Assembly: GCF_003004785.1 (NCBI RefSeq)
Contig: NZ_PVZS01000018.1
Location: 1-64,000, forward strand
Length of the DNA stretch: 64,000 nt
Reading direction: 5' to 3'
Source of the DNA: Alsobacter soli
Lineage (GTDB): Bacteria > Pseudomonadota > Alphaproteobacteria > Rhizobiales > Beijerinckiaceae
Shown: positions 16,921-24,900 of the stretch, one piece after another
Position numbering within the stretch: the first letter of the stretch is position 1
Layout: the number at the start of each line of letters is the position of its first letter
Made by a program: the position numbers and the translations under genes
Notes under the pieces: model-generated
What the model was told of the DNA's origin: nothing
Seen by the model: only the letters and a program-made list of their open reading frames with translations
The model's database searches: none

Positions 16921-17865
16921 TCACGCGTTCCACTTCGATTTCTGGCGCGTGTAGAGCAGCAGCAGGCTCAGCGCGACGACGATGCCGAAGAAGATGACCA
17001 CCACGGCCGAGGCGTAGCCGATCTTGTAGAACTGGAAGGCCTGCAGGTAGAGGAAGATGTTCATCGTCTCGGAGGCCGTGCCCGGGCCGCCTTCCGAGAT
17101 GACGAAGATGATGTCGAACGCCTTGAGCGCGTCGATCGTGCGGATGATCAGCGCGATCATGATGAAGGGCCACAGCAACGGCAGGGTGATGTAGCGGAAC
17201 ATGTGCCAGCCGTTGGCGCCGTCGATGACGGCCGACTCGTAGGGCTCCTTCGGCAGGCCGGCGAGGCCGCCGAGCACGATGAGCATCACCAGCGGCGTCC
17301 AGTGCCAGACCTCGACCAGCACGAGGGTCGGGATGACGGTGTTTGGATTGAAGACCCACTCGGACGGGCCGATGCCCACCAGGGACAGGAGGTAGTTCAG
17401 CACCCCGAGCTGGGGGTGGAACATCATCTTCCACACCAGCGAGACGGCGACGGGCGTCGCCATCATGGGCATGACGAAGACGGTGCGCAGGAAACCGCGA
17501 AACGGAAACTCGCGGTGGAACACGAGCGCGGCCGCGGTGCCGAGCACGACCGGGAGCGCCACGCCGAGCACGGTGAAGTAGAGCGTGTGCCACATCGCTT
17601 CCTGGAAGCGCGTGTCCGCCATCAGCTGCCGGAAATTCTCCATTCCGACGTAATCGATGCCGCCGCCGACCTTCCAGTCCTGCACGGACATGAAGACCGT
17701 GAACAGCCAGGGGAAGACGATCACGGCCCCGATCACCACGGCGGCCGGCACCGCGAAGACCCAGTACTTGCGCGAAAAGTCGTGGGGCTTGCCGCTGGGC
17801 GTCGTGGCCGCGCGAGGCGCGGCGAGATCGCGGGGGACGGCGGCGGGGGCCGTGGTCTGGCTCAT
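16921..17865 (-). CDS. ABC transporter permease, MalF type
   Basis: 314-aa permease, partner of the MalG-type subunit at 15858. It has a soluble Pro/Ala-rich N-terminus (first ~35 residues), then six hydrophobic segments and the EAA loop YESAVIDGANGWHMFRYITLPLL. The ATG at 17865 is supported by AAGAGAG upstream; the frame remains open to 17946 but that part overlaps the repeat element. It lies 161 bases after the binding-protein gene, with a REP-like element in between. Confidence 0.9.
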   Translation of the reverse strand: MSQTTAPAAVPRDLAAPRAATTPSGKPHDFSRKYWVFAVPAAVVIGAVIVFPWLFTVFMSVQDWKVGGGIDYVGMENFRQLMADTRFQEAMWHTLYFTVLGVALPVVLGTAAALVFHREFPFRGFLRTVFVMPMMATPVAVSLVWKMMFHPQLGVLNYLLSLVGIGPSEWVFNPNTVIPTLVLVEVWHWTPLVMLIVLGGLAGLPKEPYESAVIDGANGWHMFRYITLPLLWPFIMIALIIRTIDALKAFDIIFVISEGGPGTASETMNIFLYLQAFQFYKIGYASAVVVIFFGIVVALSLLLLYTRQKSKWNA

Positions 17866-17920
17866 GGGGCTCTCTTTTCGCTGCCGGCTCCGGCGCCTGC
17901 TGGCGCCGGGTACAAATTTG

Positions 17921-18004
17921 CCGTCATTGCGAGCGCTGCGAAGCAATCCAGGGGATCTACATCCGACGTGGATCGCTTCGTCGCTTCGCTCCTCGCAATG
18001 ACGG
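17921..18004. repeat. REP-like type B palindrome pair (operon gap)
   Basis: CCGTCATTGCGAGC...GAAGCAATCCAGGGG and GGATCGCTTCGTCGCTTCGC...GCAATGACGG form a near-perfect inverted repeat around GATCTACATCCGACGT. It lies between the binding-protein stop and the MalF-type start and could act as an mRNA-stabilising hairpin behind the first gene. Confidence 0.75.
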
Positions 18005-18026
18005 GCGACTGGGCGCGGCGCCCCGA

Positions 18027-19379
18027 TCAGCCCTGCTCGGACTTCTCAAGCACCGGCTTGAAGGTCTCGGTGGCCTTCTTCAGCTCGGCGGCGACATCCG
18101 CGCCGGAGAGCGTGTTCGTGAGCGCCACGCCGAAGATGTCGCGGAACTCGGTGACGGGGATGATCTGCGGCAGGCCCGGGCGGCCGATCTTGCCGGAGCC
18201 GGCCATGCAGTCGAAGTAGTCCTTGGCGAAGGTCTTGGACTGCGTGCCTTCCGGGTTCTTGAAGGGCGACTGGCGGGCGGGAGCGCCGGCGCCGGCCTTC
18301 AGCATTCGCAGCTGGTTCTCCTTGTTGGTCGCCCACTGGATGTAATACCAGGCCGGCCCCTTCTTCTTGGACATCTGGGCGATGCCCAGGCCATCCGCGA
18401 AGATCGCCGAGTGGTGCGCCTTCGGGCCGGGAGGCGTGATGCCGTAGCCCACCTTGCCGACCACCTTGGACTTGGTGGGATCCTCCAGCGGCGTGGCGAA
18501 GCCGATGCCATCCAGCCACATGGCGGCGCGCCCCTGCATGAAGCTCGTCTGGCACTCGTTCCAATTGAACCCGATGGTGCCGGGAGGGGCGAACTCCTTG
18601 TTCAGCTTGCGGTAGAACTCGCCCGCCCACACAGCTTCGGGGCCGTCTGTGTTCAGCTTGCCGGTCTTGGGGTCGATCGTCTCAAGGCCCTGGCCGAGCA
18701 GCCAGCTGGTCCAGACCGGGATGTTGGCGTTCTTCAGGCCGCGGGAAACGAAGCCGTAGACGCCCTTCGAGGGGTCATTCAGCTTGGACGCCGCGGTGAT
18801 GATCTCGTCCATGGACTTCGGATACTCGACCCCCTTCGCGGCGAAGAGCTCCTTGTTGTAGTAGAGCATCCAGAAGTCGACGAAGTGCGGCAGCGTGTTG
18901 ATGACGCCGTCCGCCTGGGTGGCGAAGTTCATCCCGGCCTCGCCGAAGTCGGCGACGTCGAAGTCCGGGTTCGTCATCTCGGGATTGTTGATCAGGGGAC
19001 GGAGGTCATCCGTCCACTTGCCCTTGTAGGACAGGCGCTTCTGGACGTGCAGCGCGAGCATACAGACGTCGAAGGTCGGGCGGCCCGAGGTGAACTCGAT
19101 CATCGCCTTCTGGCGCTGCTGCTGCTCGGGGATCTGCTCGGAGGAGACCTCGATGCCGGTGAGTTCGGTGAACTCCTTCTCGTGCTGCTGGAGCAGGTCG
19201 CCGCGCGGAGTCTTCACCAGCATCACGTCGATCTTCTCGCCCTTGTAGCGCTTCCAGTCGAACTTGGACTGGGCGTTGGCGCGCGACACGATGGCGGGCG
19301 CGGCGACCGCGCCGGCGGCGACGAGAGCTGTGCTTTTCAGAAGATCGCGACGCGACAGGTCGCCGATGAGCTTGGCCAT
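18027..19379 (-). CDS. ABC transporter substrate-binding protein, Tat-exported, family 1
   Basis: 450-aa periplasmic solute-binding protein of the MalE/UgpB type, first gene of the minus-strand operon. The leader has a twin-arginine motif (SRRDLLKSTALVAAGAVAAPAIV) ending near ANAQ. Body motifs typical of family 1 binding proteins include FMQGRAAMWLDGIG and WYYIQWATNKENQL. The ATG at 19379 has GGGAGGA at good spacing; the frame is open to 19571 but that upstream part carries the operator. Ligand is unknown: sugars, sugar acids and polyols are all possible. Confidence 0.9.
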   Translation of the reverse strand: MAKLIGDLSRRDLLKSTALVAAGAVAAPAIVSRANAQSKFDWKRYKGEKIDVMLVKTPRGDLLQQHEKEFTELTGIEVSSEQIPEQQQRQKAMIEFTSGRPTFDVCMLALHVQKRLSYKGKWTDDLRPLINNPEMTNPDFDVADFGEAGMNFATQADGVINTLPHFVDFWMLYYNKELFAAKGVEYPKSMDEIITAASKLNDPSKGVYGFVSRGLKNANIPVWTSWLLGQGLETIDPKTGKLNTDGPEAVWAGEFYRKLNKEFAPPGTIGFNWNECQTSFMQGRAAMWLDGIGFATPLEDPTKSKVVGKVGYGITPPGPKAHHSAIFADGLGIAQMSKKKGPAWYYIQWATNKENQLRMLKAGAGAPARQSPFKNPEGTQSKTFAKDYFDCMAGSGKIGRPGLPQIIPVTEFRDIFGVALTNTLSGADVAAELKKATETFKPVLEKSEQG

Positions 19380-19496
19380 CAAGGTCCTCCCCAGGACGAA
19401 TTTTGACCCGGCGAAACCGAGCCATGGCCGTCGGCCCGATGAAGCCGCGGTCCCATTCCGTGTTGGGGAGAGCCTAACCGGTTTAAGGCCGGCGTC

Positions 19497-19510
19497 AACT
19501 GACATGTTAG
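19497..19510 (-). promoter_or_regulatory. Candidate GntR operator, operon promoter
   Basis: AACTGACATGTTAG on the plus strand reads CTAACATGTCAGTT on the coding strand of the operon, 117 bases before the binding-protein start. It differs by one base from the site at 15806-15819. A second palindrome, TAACCGGTTTA, lies between it and the start (19475-19485). Confidence 0.6.
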
Positions 19511-19542
19511 TGCGGGGCCAGTGGCGCTCCACACGAATCGAA

Positions 19543-19564
19543 AAGGGCGGCCGGAGCCGCCCTT
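19543..19564 (-). terminator. Rho-independent terminator of the DEAD-box helicase gene
   Basis: On the minus strand a 9-bp stem AAGGGCGGC/GCCGCCCTT closes a TCCG tetraloop (UNCG class, C-G closed) and is followed by TTTTC. It starts 20 bases after the helicase stop codon and lies head-on to the operon at 14-19.4 kb promoter region. Confidence 0.8.
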
Positions 19565-19583
19565 CCCTCAACCTTGGCTGAAC

Positions 19584-21200
19584 TCAGCGCGCGGGCCGGC
19601 CTTCGCGGCGCGGCTGGCCGCCGGGCTTGCCGCCCTGCGGACGGGGATGGCGCTGCCCGCGGCCGGAGGCGCCGCCGGCGCCCCAGAGTTCAAGCGCGCG
19701 GGCGCCGTCGGAGCCGCCATTCCGACGCGGCTCGCCCTGCCGCTGGTTCTGGCGCTCGCCCCCGCGGTGATCCGCCTGGCGGTGATCGCCCTGACGGTGA
19801 TCCTGGTTCGGCCGATGCCGCGCCTCGCCCTGCGGACGGGCGCGCTGGTCGTCGCGCTGCGGCCTGCCGCCCTGGCCCTGGGCCGCCGGACGCTCGCCTT
19901 GCGGGCGAGCCTGGGCCGAGCGCTGGCCTTGCCGGTTCTGCCCCTGGCCGCCGGGGCGGCCTCCGCGGCCCTGCTGGCCGCGACCGTTGCGTCCGCCGCG
20001 GTCGTCGCGACGCTCCTCGCGGGGCTGCGAAGCCGTGCGCTTGGCCTCCTCCTCGGCGGCGGCCGCAAGGCCGGCCGGGAGATCCGCCTGGGGCACGCGC
20101 TGGCGCGTCACCCGCTCGATGTCGCGCAGGTAGGCGCGCTCCTCGCGGTCGCAGAAGGAGATCGCGATACCCGCCGCGCCGGCGCGCGCAGTGCGGCCGA
20201 TGCGATGGACGTAGCTCTCCGGGACGTTCGGCAGGTCGAAGTTGATGACGTGCGTCACGCCGTCCACGTCGATGCCGCGGGCGGCGATGTCGGTGGCGAC
20301 CAGCAGGCGGGCCTCGCCGGCGCGGAAGGCGGCAAGAGACCGCTCACGGTGGTTCTGGCTCTTGTTGCCGTGGATGGCGGCCGCCACGTGACCCGCGGCG
20401 GCGAGCTTGCGCACCACCTTGTCCGCGCCGTGCTTGGTGCGGGTGAAGACGAGCGCACGCTCGATGGACGGGTCATTCTGCAGCAGCAGGTGGAGGAGCG
20501 CCTGCTTGTGAGCCGTGTCGACGAGCAGCACCGACTGCTCCACCCGCTCGGCCGTGGTGGCGACCGGTGTGACGGCCACCTTGACCGGGTCCTTCAGCAG
20601 CTTGTCCGCGAGCTCGGCGATCTCCTTCGGCATGGTGGCCGAGAAGAACAGGCTCTGGCGCTGCTTCGGGATCAGGGCGATGAGCTTCCGGATGTCGTGG
20701 ATGAAGCCCATGTCCAGCATCTGGTCGGCCTCGTCGAGGACGAAGGCCTCGATCTTGGAGAGGTCGACGGCGCGCTGGTTGCAAAGGTCCAGGAGGCGGC
20801 CGGGGGTGGCGACGAGGATGTCGACGCCGTTGGCCATCTCGCGGATCTGCCGGTTCACCGGCACCCCGCCGAAGACGACGTTGGCGGTGAGCTTGAGGAA
20901 CTTGCCGTAGGCGCGGAAGCTGTCCGCGATCTGGCTGGCGAGCTCACGGGTCGGGCTGAGCACGAGCACGCGGCAGCCCTTGCGGGGCGTGGGCTTCGGG
21001 TCCGCCGAGAGGCGGTTGAGCAGCGGCAGCGCGAAAGCAGCCGTCTTGCCGGTGCCGGTCTGGGCGATGCCGAGCAGGTCCTTGCCGACGAGAACGGAAG
21101 GAATGGCCTGCGCCTGGATGGGGGTGGGTTTCTCGTAGCCCTCGGCGGCGAGCGCGTCGAGGATCGGGCGGCTGAGGCCCATGTCGGTAAAGAGTGTCAA
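19584..21200 (-). CDS. DEAD-box ATP-dependent RNA helicase, RhlE-like
   Basis: 538-aa RNA helicase. Motifs in order: Q-motif GYEKPTPIQAQAIP, Walker A AQTGTGKT, PTRELASQI, TPGRLLD, DEAD box LDEADQMLDMG, SATMP, and C-terminal domain ATDIAARGIDVDGV and HRIGRTARAG. The last ~160 residues (from about 380) are a low-complexity Arg/Gly/Gln/Asp-rich tail that should bind RNA. Such enzymes unwind structured RNA in ribosome assembly and cold adaptation. A candidate promoter at 21418-21446 implies a leader of about 210 bases, as seen in cold-regulated helicase genes. The start ATG at 21200 has AAGGA (GACATTTCCTTGACA region) upstream. Confidence 0.93.
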   Translation of the reverse strand: MTLFTDMGLSRPILDALAAEGYEKPTPIQAQAIPSVLVGKDLLGIAQTGTGKTAAFALPLLNRLSADPKPTPRKGCRVLVLSPTRELASQIADSFRAYGKFLKLTANVVFGGVPVNRQIREMANGVDILVATPGRLLDLCNQRAVDLSKIEAFVLDEADQMLDMGFIHDIRKLIALIPKQRQSLFFSATMPKEIAELADKLLKDPVKVAVTPVATTAERVEQSVLLVDTAHKQALLHLLLQNDPSIERALVFTRTKHGADKVVRKLAAAGHVAAAIHGNKSQNHRERSLAAFRAGEARLLVATDIAARGIDVDGVTHVINFDLPNVPESYVHRIGRTARAGAAGIAISFCDREERAYLRDIERVTRQRVPQADLPAGLAAAAEEEAKRTASQPREERRDDRGGRNGRGQQGRGGRPGGQGQNRQGQRSAQARPQGERPAAQGQGGRPQRDDQRARPQGEARHRPNQDHRQGDHRQADHRGGERQNQRQGEPRRNGGSDGARALELWGAGGASGRGQRHPRPQGGKPGGQPRREGRPAR

Positions 21201-21417
21201 GGAAATGTCCTGGAACTGAGGTCGATGGAGTCGGACTCAGACGCCCGGCGCAATTCGCTTGCACCGGTCGGAGGACGCCCCGCGTGTTCAGGGAAGTCTT
21301 TGGAAAGCCCAGGGCGGCTGCTTCAGTTTCGAAGCTTGAGCCCAGACGGTCGGCAGGTCGGATCGTTGTGGATCCGCACACGCAGCCTGTTTCGCCGAAA
21401 GCCGACGTTCGACGCTG

Positions 21418-21446
21418 CATATGATTGCTGCGGCGCCAAAAGTCAA
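21418..21446 (-). promoter_or_regulatory. Candidate sigma-70 type promoter for the helicase gene
   Basis: On the minus strand TTGACT (21446-21441) is followed after 16-18 bases by TCATAT/CATATG (about 21424-21418). The site lies just after the mog stop codon, so the helicase gene can be transcribed alone. The spacing is good but the -10 box is imperfect. Confidence 0.4.
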
Positions 21447-21466
21447 TGAGGAGCCCGGCGGATTGG

Positions 21467-22015
21467 TCAGGCCTTGGGCCGAAACGCCTTGCAAACCTCG
21501 GGGTTGGTTTCCAGACGATCACCGCCGATCAGGTCGATGCAGTAGGGCACCGCGGGAAAGACAGCGTCCAGGCAGGTCCTGATGGCGGAGGGCTTGCCAG
21601 GGAGGTTGATGATGAGCGACCGACCGCGCGTTCCCGCGATCTGGCGGGACAGAATCGCGGTGGGCACCTCGCGGAGGCAGGCGGTGCGCATCAGCTCTCC
21701 GAAGCCGGGCATCAGCCGGTCGCAGACCGCCTCGGTTGCTTCGGGCGTGACGTCCCGGGGCGCAGGCCCGGTGCCGCCCGTCGTCAGAATCAACGTGCAG
21801 CCCTCATCATCAGCCAACTCCTTGAGTGCGGCCTCGATCGCCGGCCGCTCGTCCGGCACGACCCGCGAAACCGCCCTCCATGGGCTGGCCAGCATATCCG
21901 TGAGCGCGGCCACGATGCCGGGGCCGCCCTTGTCTTCGTATTCGCCGCGGCTGGCGCGATCGGAAACGGTCACCACGCCAATGGGGGCAACCGGGGGCTT
22001 CACCGAAGTCGTCAT
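21467..22015 (-). CDS. mog: Molybdopterin adenylyltransferase (MogA)
   Basis: 182-aa MoaB/Mog-fold protein that adenylates molybdopterin before molybdenum insertion. Motifs are TVSDRASRGEYEDKGGPGI at the N-terminus, TTGGTGPAPRDVTPEA (the MPT-binding loop) and INLPGKPSAIRTCLDAV. Length fits Mog rather than the larger MoeA. The ATG at 22015 is preceded by AAGAGCAG. It is divergent from a Crp-type regulator. Tungsten use cannot be excluded. Confidence 0.92.
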   Translation of the reverse strand: MTTSVKPPVAPIGVVTVSDRASRGEYEDKGGPGIVAALTDMLASPWRAVSRVVPDERPAIEAALKELADDEGCTLILTTGGTGPAPRDVTPEATEAVCDRLMPGFGELMRTACLREVPTAILSRQIAGTRGRSLIINLPGKPSAIRTCLDAVFPAVPYCIDLIGGDRLETNPEVCKAFRPKA

Positions 22016-22358
22016 GGGGCTGCTCTTTCTTCACATGAAAAAATTTCAATCTGTACGGGAACCATCTTATCGGATCTGCGTTGGGAAGGGTTTTCGCGCG
22101 GGCGCGGCGGCCCAACATCCGTCATCTCGAGCGAAATGAGAAGGCAACTCCAAGGAGCAGAGAGACGCAGGGCGCAAGTCACACTCTGAATTGCCTGACC
22201 GCACATGGATCAAACCCTGGGCGCGATGAGAGATTGCCTGAAGTTCCAGCGCAGAAAAAGGCAAAGCAGCTAGAACTCTCATGCAACGCCATGCAATTCT
22301 GCGTTGACAAAGGCCCCGAATATCGTTTGCTTCCCCGAAAAACCACAAGGGGCGCCGG
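22016..22358. other. Divergent intergenic region, mog / Crp-type regulator
   Basis: 343 bases without a gene. It is lower in G+C than its surroundings, notably CATGAAAAAATTTCAATC at 22034-22051, and must hold promoters for both directions. A TTGACA hexamer at 22304-22309 lies 50 bases before the regulator start; no good -10 box follows it. CCGTCATCTCGAGCGAAATGAG at about 22119 looks like a decayed fragment of the dispersed repeats. I see no FNR or other clear two-fold site. Confidence 0.5.
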
Positions 22359-23063
22359 GTGCGAAGCGTAGACGCAGAAAATATACGGACACTGCCGCTG
22401 TTCAAGGACATGGCCGACGAGAAGTTCGAAGCTCTCATTCAGCCGGCCTTCCTCCAGCGGTTCCCTCCTCATGTGACGCTGTTCGAGCGTGGTCTTTCGC
22501 CGGACTTCCTGCATATTGTGCTCGAAGGTTCGGTGGAGCTGTTCGCCCGACACGACGACCGCGAAACCACTGTCGGCGTGATCCGGCCGGTGACGACTTT
22601 CGTGCTTGCCGCGCTGGTGCGGCAACAGCCGTTGCTCACGGCGGCACGTACGCTCGAAAGCTCGCGAATCCTCATGATCCCCGCCGATATCGTCGTGTCC
22701 ACGATGCGCTCCGACATCGCGTTCGCGAATGCGGTGGCGGACGAGATCGCCGGCGCCTACCGGGGCATGGTCAAGGAGCTCAAGAGCCAGAAGCTGCGGA
22801 CCAGCGTGGAGCGCCTGGCCAACTGGATCCTGCGTGAGCAGAGCGGCCATGGCGGGGTGGGAGAGTTCGACATCCCCTTCGACAAGCGCACGCTCGCGGC
22901 CCGGCTCGGCATGACGCCGGAGAACCTGTCCCGCAACTTCGCGACGCTCACGCGTCACGGGGTCGAGGTCCAGGGGCGGACGATCCGTATCAAGGAACGC
23001 GACTCGCTGGTGAAGCTCGCGAACCCCGATCCGCTGATCGATGACCCCGAGTTGATCTTCTGA
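22359..23063 (+). CDS. Crp/Fnr family transcription regulator
   Basis: 234-aa regulator with an N-terminal cyclic-nucleotide-binding-type beta roll (about residues 10-125, FLQRFPPHVTLFERG, LHIVLEGSVELF), a long dimerisation helix and a winged helix (DKRTLAARLGMTPENLSRNFATL as recognition region). The cysteines that hold the Fe-S cluster of FNR are absent, so direct O2 sensing through a cluster is unlikely. The start is the GTG at 22359 behind AAGGGG. It is divergent from mog; in other proteobacteria similar proteins control nitrate/NO or Mo-enzyme genes, which is only a hint here. Confidence 0.88.
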   Translation: MRSVDAENIRTLPLFKDMADEKFEALIQPAFLQRFPPHVTLFERGLSPDFLHIVLEGSVELFARHDDRETTVGVIRPVTTFVLAALVRQQPLLTAARTLESSRILMIPADIVVSTMRSDIAFANAVADEIAGAYRGMVKELKSQKLRTSVERLANWILREQSGHGGVGEFDIPFDKRTLAARLGMTPENLSRNFATLTRHGVEVQGRTIRIKERDSLVKLANPDPLIDDPELIF

Positions 23064-23198
23064 TCGCGCGCAAGAGGCGCATCCTGGCGATCCGACCCCA
23101 TTCGGCGGGCCGGACGCCGCGACATCCTCCTCGTCGTTGACGATTCCAGTCGCCCACGCCTGCCCGATTGCGGTAACGGTCTGGGGTCGAGGCCCGCC

Positions 23199-24050
23199 AT
23201 GTCAACGTCGCCTGGAGCGTCAGCTCCCCTCCCCTCCGATCTTTTCACGCTTGCGGAAGCGCTCGGCTCCGTGGCCGTCCTGGCAGGGCCGCCGATCATG
23301 CGCGCCTATTGCCGCTGCACCGCGGCGCTGAAGGCGGACGGCAGCCCGGTGACCGAGGCGGACCTCGCGGCGGAAGCGGCGATCCTGCCTCCCCTGGCGA
23401 AGCTGCTCCCGCATCTCCCGATCCTTTCCGAAGAGCAGGCCTCGGCTGGCCAGGCCCCGCGCTGCGCGCAGGATTTCGTGCTCGTGGACCCGCTGGACGG
23501 GACGCGGGAGTTCATCGACCGCAACGGCGAGTTCACGGTCAACATCGGCGTGATCGCGGGAGGCAACCCGGTCGCCGGGGCCGTGTACCAGCCCGCCAAG
23601 GGCGTGCTCTGGATCGGCGGCGGCGGACGGGCGCAGGTCATGACCGTCCTGCCCGGCGATTCTCTGCCTCCCCCGGCGGGCCGCAGGGACATCCGCGCCC
23701 GCGCCACGCCAGAGCGCGGCCAGGTCGCGCTGGTAAGCCGATCCCATCTCGACGCGGAGACAAAGGCTTTCCTGGCGGCGCGGCCGTGCGCGCAGACGCT
23801 GCCGGCTGGGTCCGCCCTGAAGTTCTGCCTGATCGCCCAGGGGGACGGGGACGTTTATCCGCGCTTCGGGCCGACCATGGAATGGGATACCGCGGCCGGG
23901 CACGCGGTGCTGGCGTCCGCAGGGGGCGAGGTCGTCACACCCGACGGGGCGCCGCTGCGCTATGGCAAGGCCGACCAGGGCTACCGGAACGGGTCGTTCA
24001 TCGCCTGGGGGCGCCGCTCCGAGGCCGAGCGGGCGCACGCGGCGCCCTGA
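23199..24050 (+). CDS. cysQ: 3'(2'),5'-bisphosphate nucleotidase CysQ
   Basis: 283-aa Mg-dependent phosphatase of the inositol monophosphatase superfamily, which removes the 3'-phosphate of PAP(S) in sulfate assimilation. Metal and catalytic motifs are present: SPVTEADLAAE, LSEEQA (metal-bound Glu), VDPLDGTREFI and, near the C-terminus, EWDTAAGHAVL. The RNGEFTVNIG segment is typical of CysQ rather than SuhB. It is followed convergently by the dienelactone hydrolase gene 22 bases on. Confidence 0.9.
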   Translation: MSTSPGASAPLPSDLFTLAEALGSVAVLAGPPIMRAYCRCTAALKADGSPVTEADLAAEAAILPPLAKLLPHLPILSEEQASAGQAPRCAQDFVLVDPLDGTREFIDRNGEFTVNIGVIAGGNPVAGAVYQPAKGVLWIGGGGRAQVMTVLPGDSLPPPAGRRDIRARATPERGQVALVSRSHLDAETKAFLAARPCAQTLPAGSALKFCLIAQGDGDVYPRFGPTMEWDTAAGHAVLASAGGEVVTPDGAPLRYGKADQGYRNGSFIAWGRRSEAERAHAAP

Positions 24051-24072
24051 GGCGCCGGGCGCGCCGCTTCAG

Positions 24073-24741
24073 TCAGCGCAGCTTGTCGGCGAAAAACTCG
24101 AGCGTACGAGCCCGGGCGAGGTCTGCCGAGGGCTTGTCGTAGCTGGCGCGGGCATCGCAGTTGAAGCCGTGATCGGCCGGATAGACGAAGATCGACATCT
24201 GCGGGAACGCCTGCTGGATCTTCTCCACATCCGTCAGTGGAATGTGCTTATCCTTCTCGCCGAAGTGGAGGATGGTCGGGACCTTCGGGATCTGGTTGAG
24301 GTTCGAGGCGATCAGGCCGCCGTAGTAGCCCACGGCGGCGGAGACATCGGAAACCCGAGCCGCCGCCATAAAGGCGAGCGAACCACCCCAGCAGTAGCCG
24401 ACCACGCCGACCTTGCCGGCTTCCGAAGCCGCCTTGACCGCCGCCTGCACGTCCGCCAGCGCACCGTCCATGGTGGTCCTGGCCCGGATCTCCATGCCCT
24501 GCTTGCCGTCTTCCGGGCTGTAGCCCAGCTCGACCCTGGGCTGGGCGCGATCGAACAGAGCCGGGGCGATCGCGAGATAGCCCTCGGCGGCGAAACCATC
24601 CGCGACGCGGCGGATGTGGTCGTTCACGCCGAAGATCTCCTGCAGCACAACAACGCCGCCCTTCGGCGTTCCGGATGGCTCGGAGCGCCATGCGTCCAGC
24701 GTGAACCCGTCTGCGGCCGTCAGCTTGATCCACTCGCCCAT
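24073..24741 (-). CDS. Dienelactone hydrolase family protein
   Basis: 222-aa alpha/beta hydrolase whose nucleophile is a cysteine: GYCWGG. The other triad members are likely Asp in FGEKDKHIP and His in PADHGFNCD. VVVLQEIFGVNDHIRRVADGFAAEGY is the standard opening of the family. Members open lactone rings in aromatic breakdown or act as general carboxymethylenebutenolidase-like esterases. The ATG at 24741 has AAGGAG upstream; the frame runs on far upstream without sense. No aromatic catabolic genes flank it. Confidence 0.9.
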   Translation of the reverse strand: MGEWIKLTAADGFTLDAWRSEPSGTPKGGVVVLQEIFGVNDHIRRVADGFAAEGYLAIAPALFDRAQPRVELGYSPEDGKQGMEIRARTTMDGALADVQAAVKAASEAGKVGVVGYCWGGSLAFMAAARVSDVSAAVGYYGGLIASNLNQIPKVPTILHFGEKDKHIPLTDVEKIQQAFPQMSIFVYPADHGFNCDARASYDKPSADLARARTLEFFADKLR

Positions 24742-24900
24742 CGGCGGCTCCTTCGCGTGTCGGTTTGATCTCGCCCCCACTGCTGCATAGCCCGGCCGCA
24801 GCCTCGAATCCAAGCTGAGAGCGGCCGAAAACCAAGCGGAACCGTACCGTCCGGCATGGGTTGTCGCCGCACACCCCTTTTCGCTCACGGGAGAGCCCGG

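Noticed and set aside
22304-22340. FNR/Crp box upstream of the Crp-type regulator
   Set aside because: TTGACA is present, but no inverted ATCAA or TCACA half lies at the right distance.
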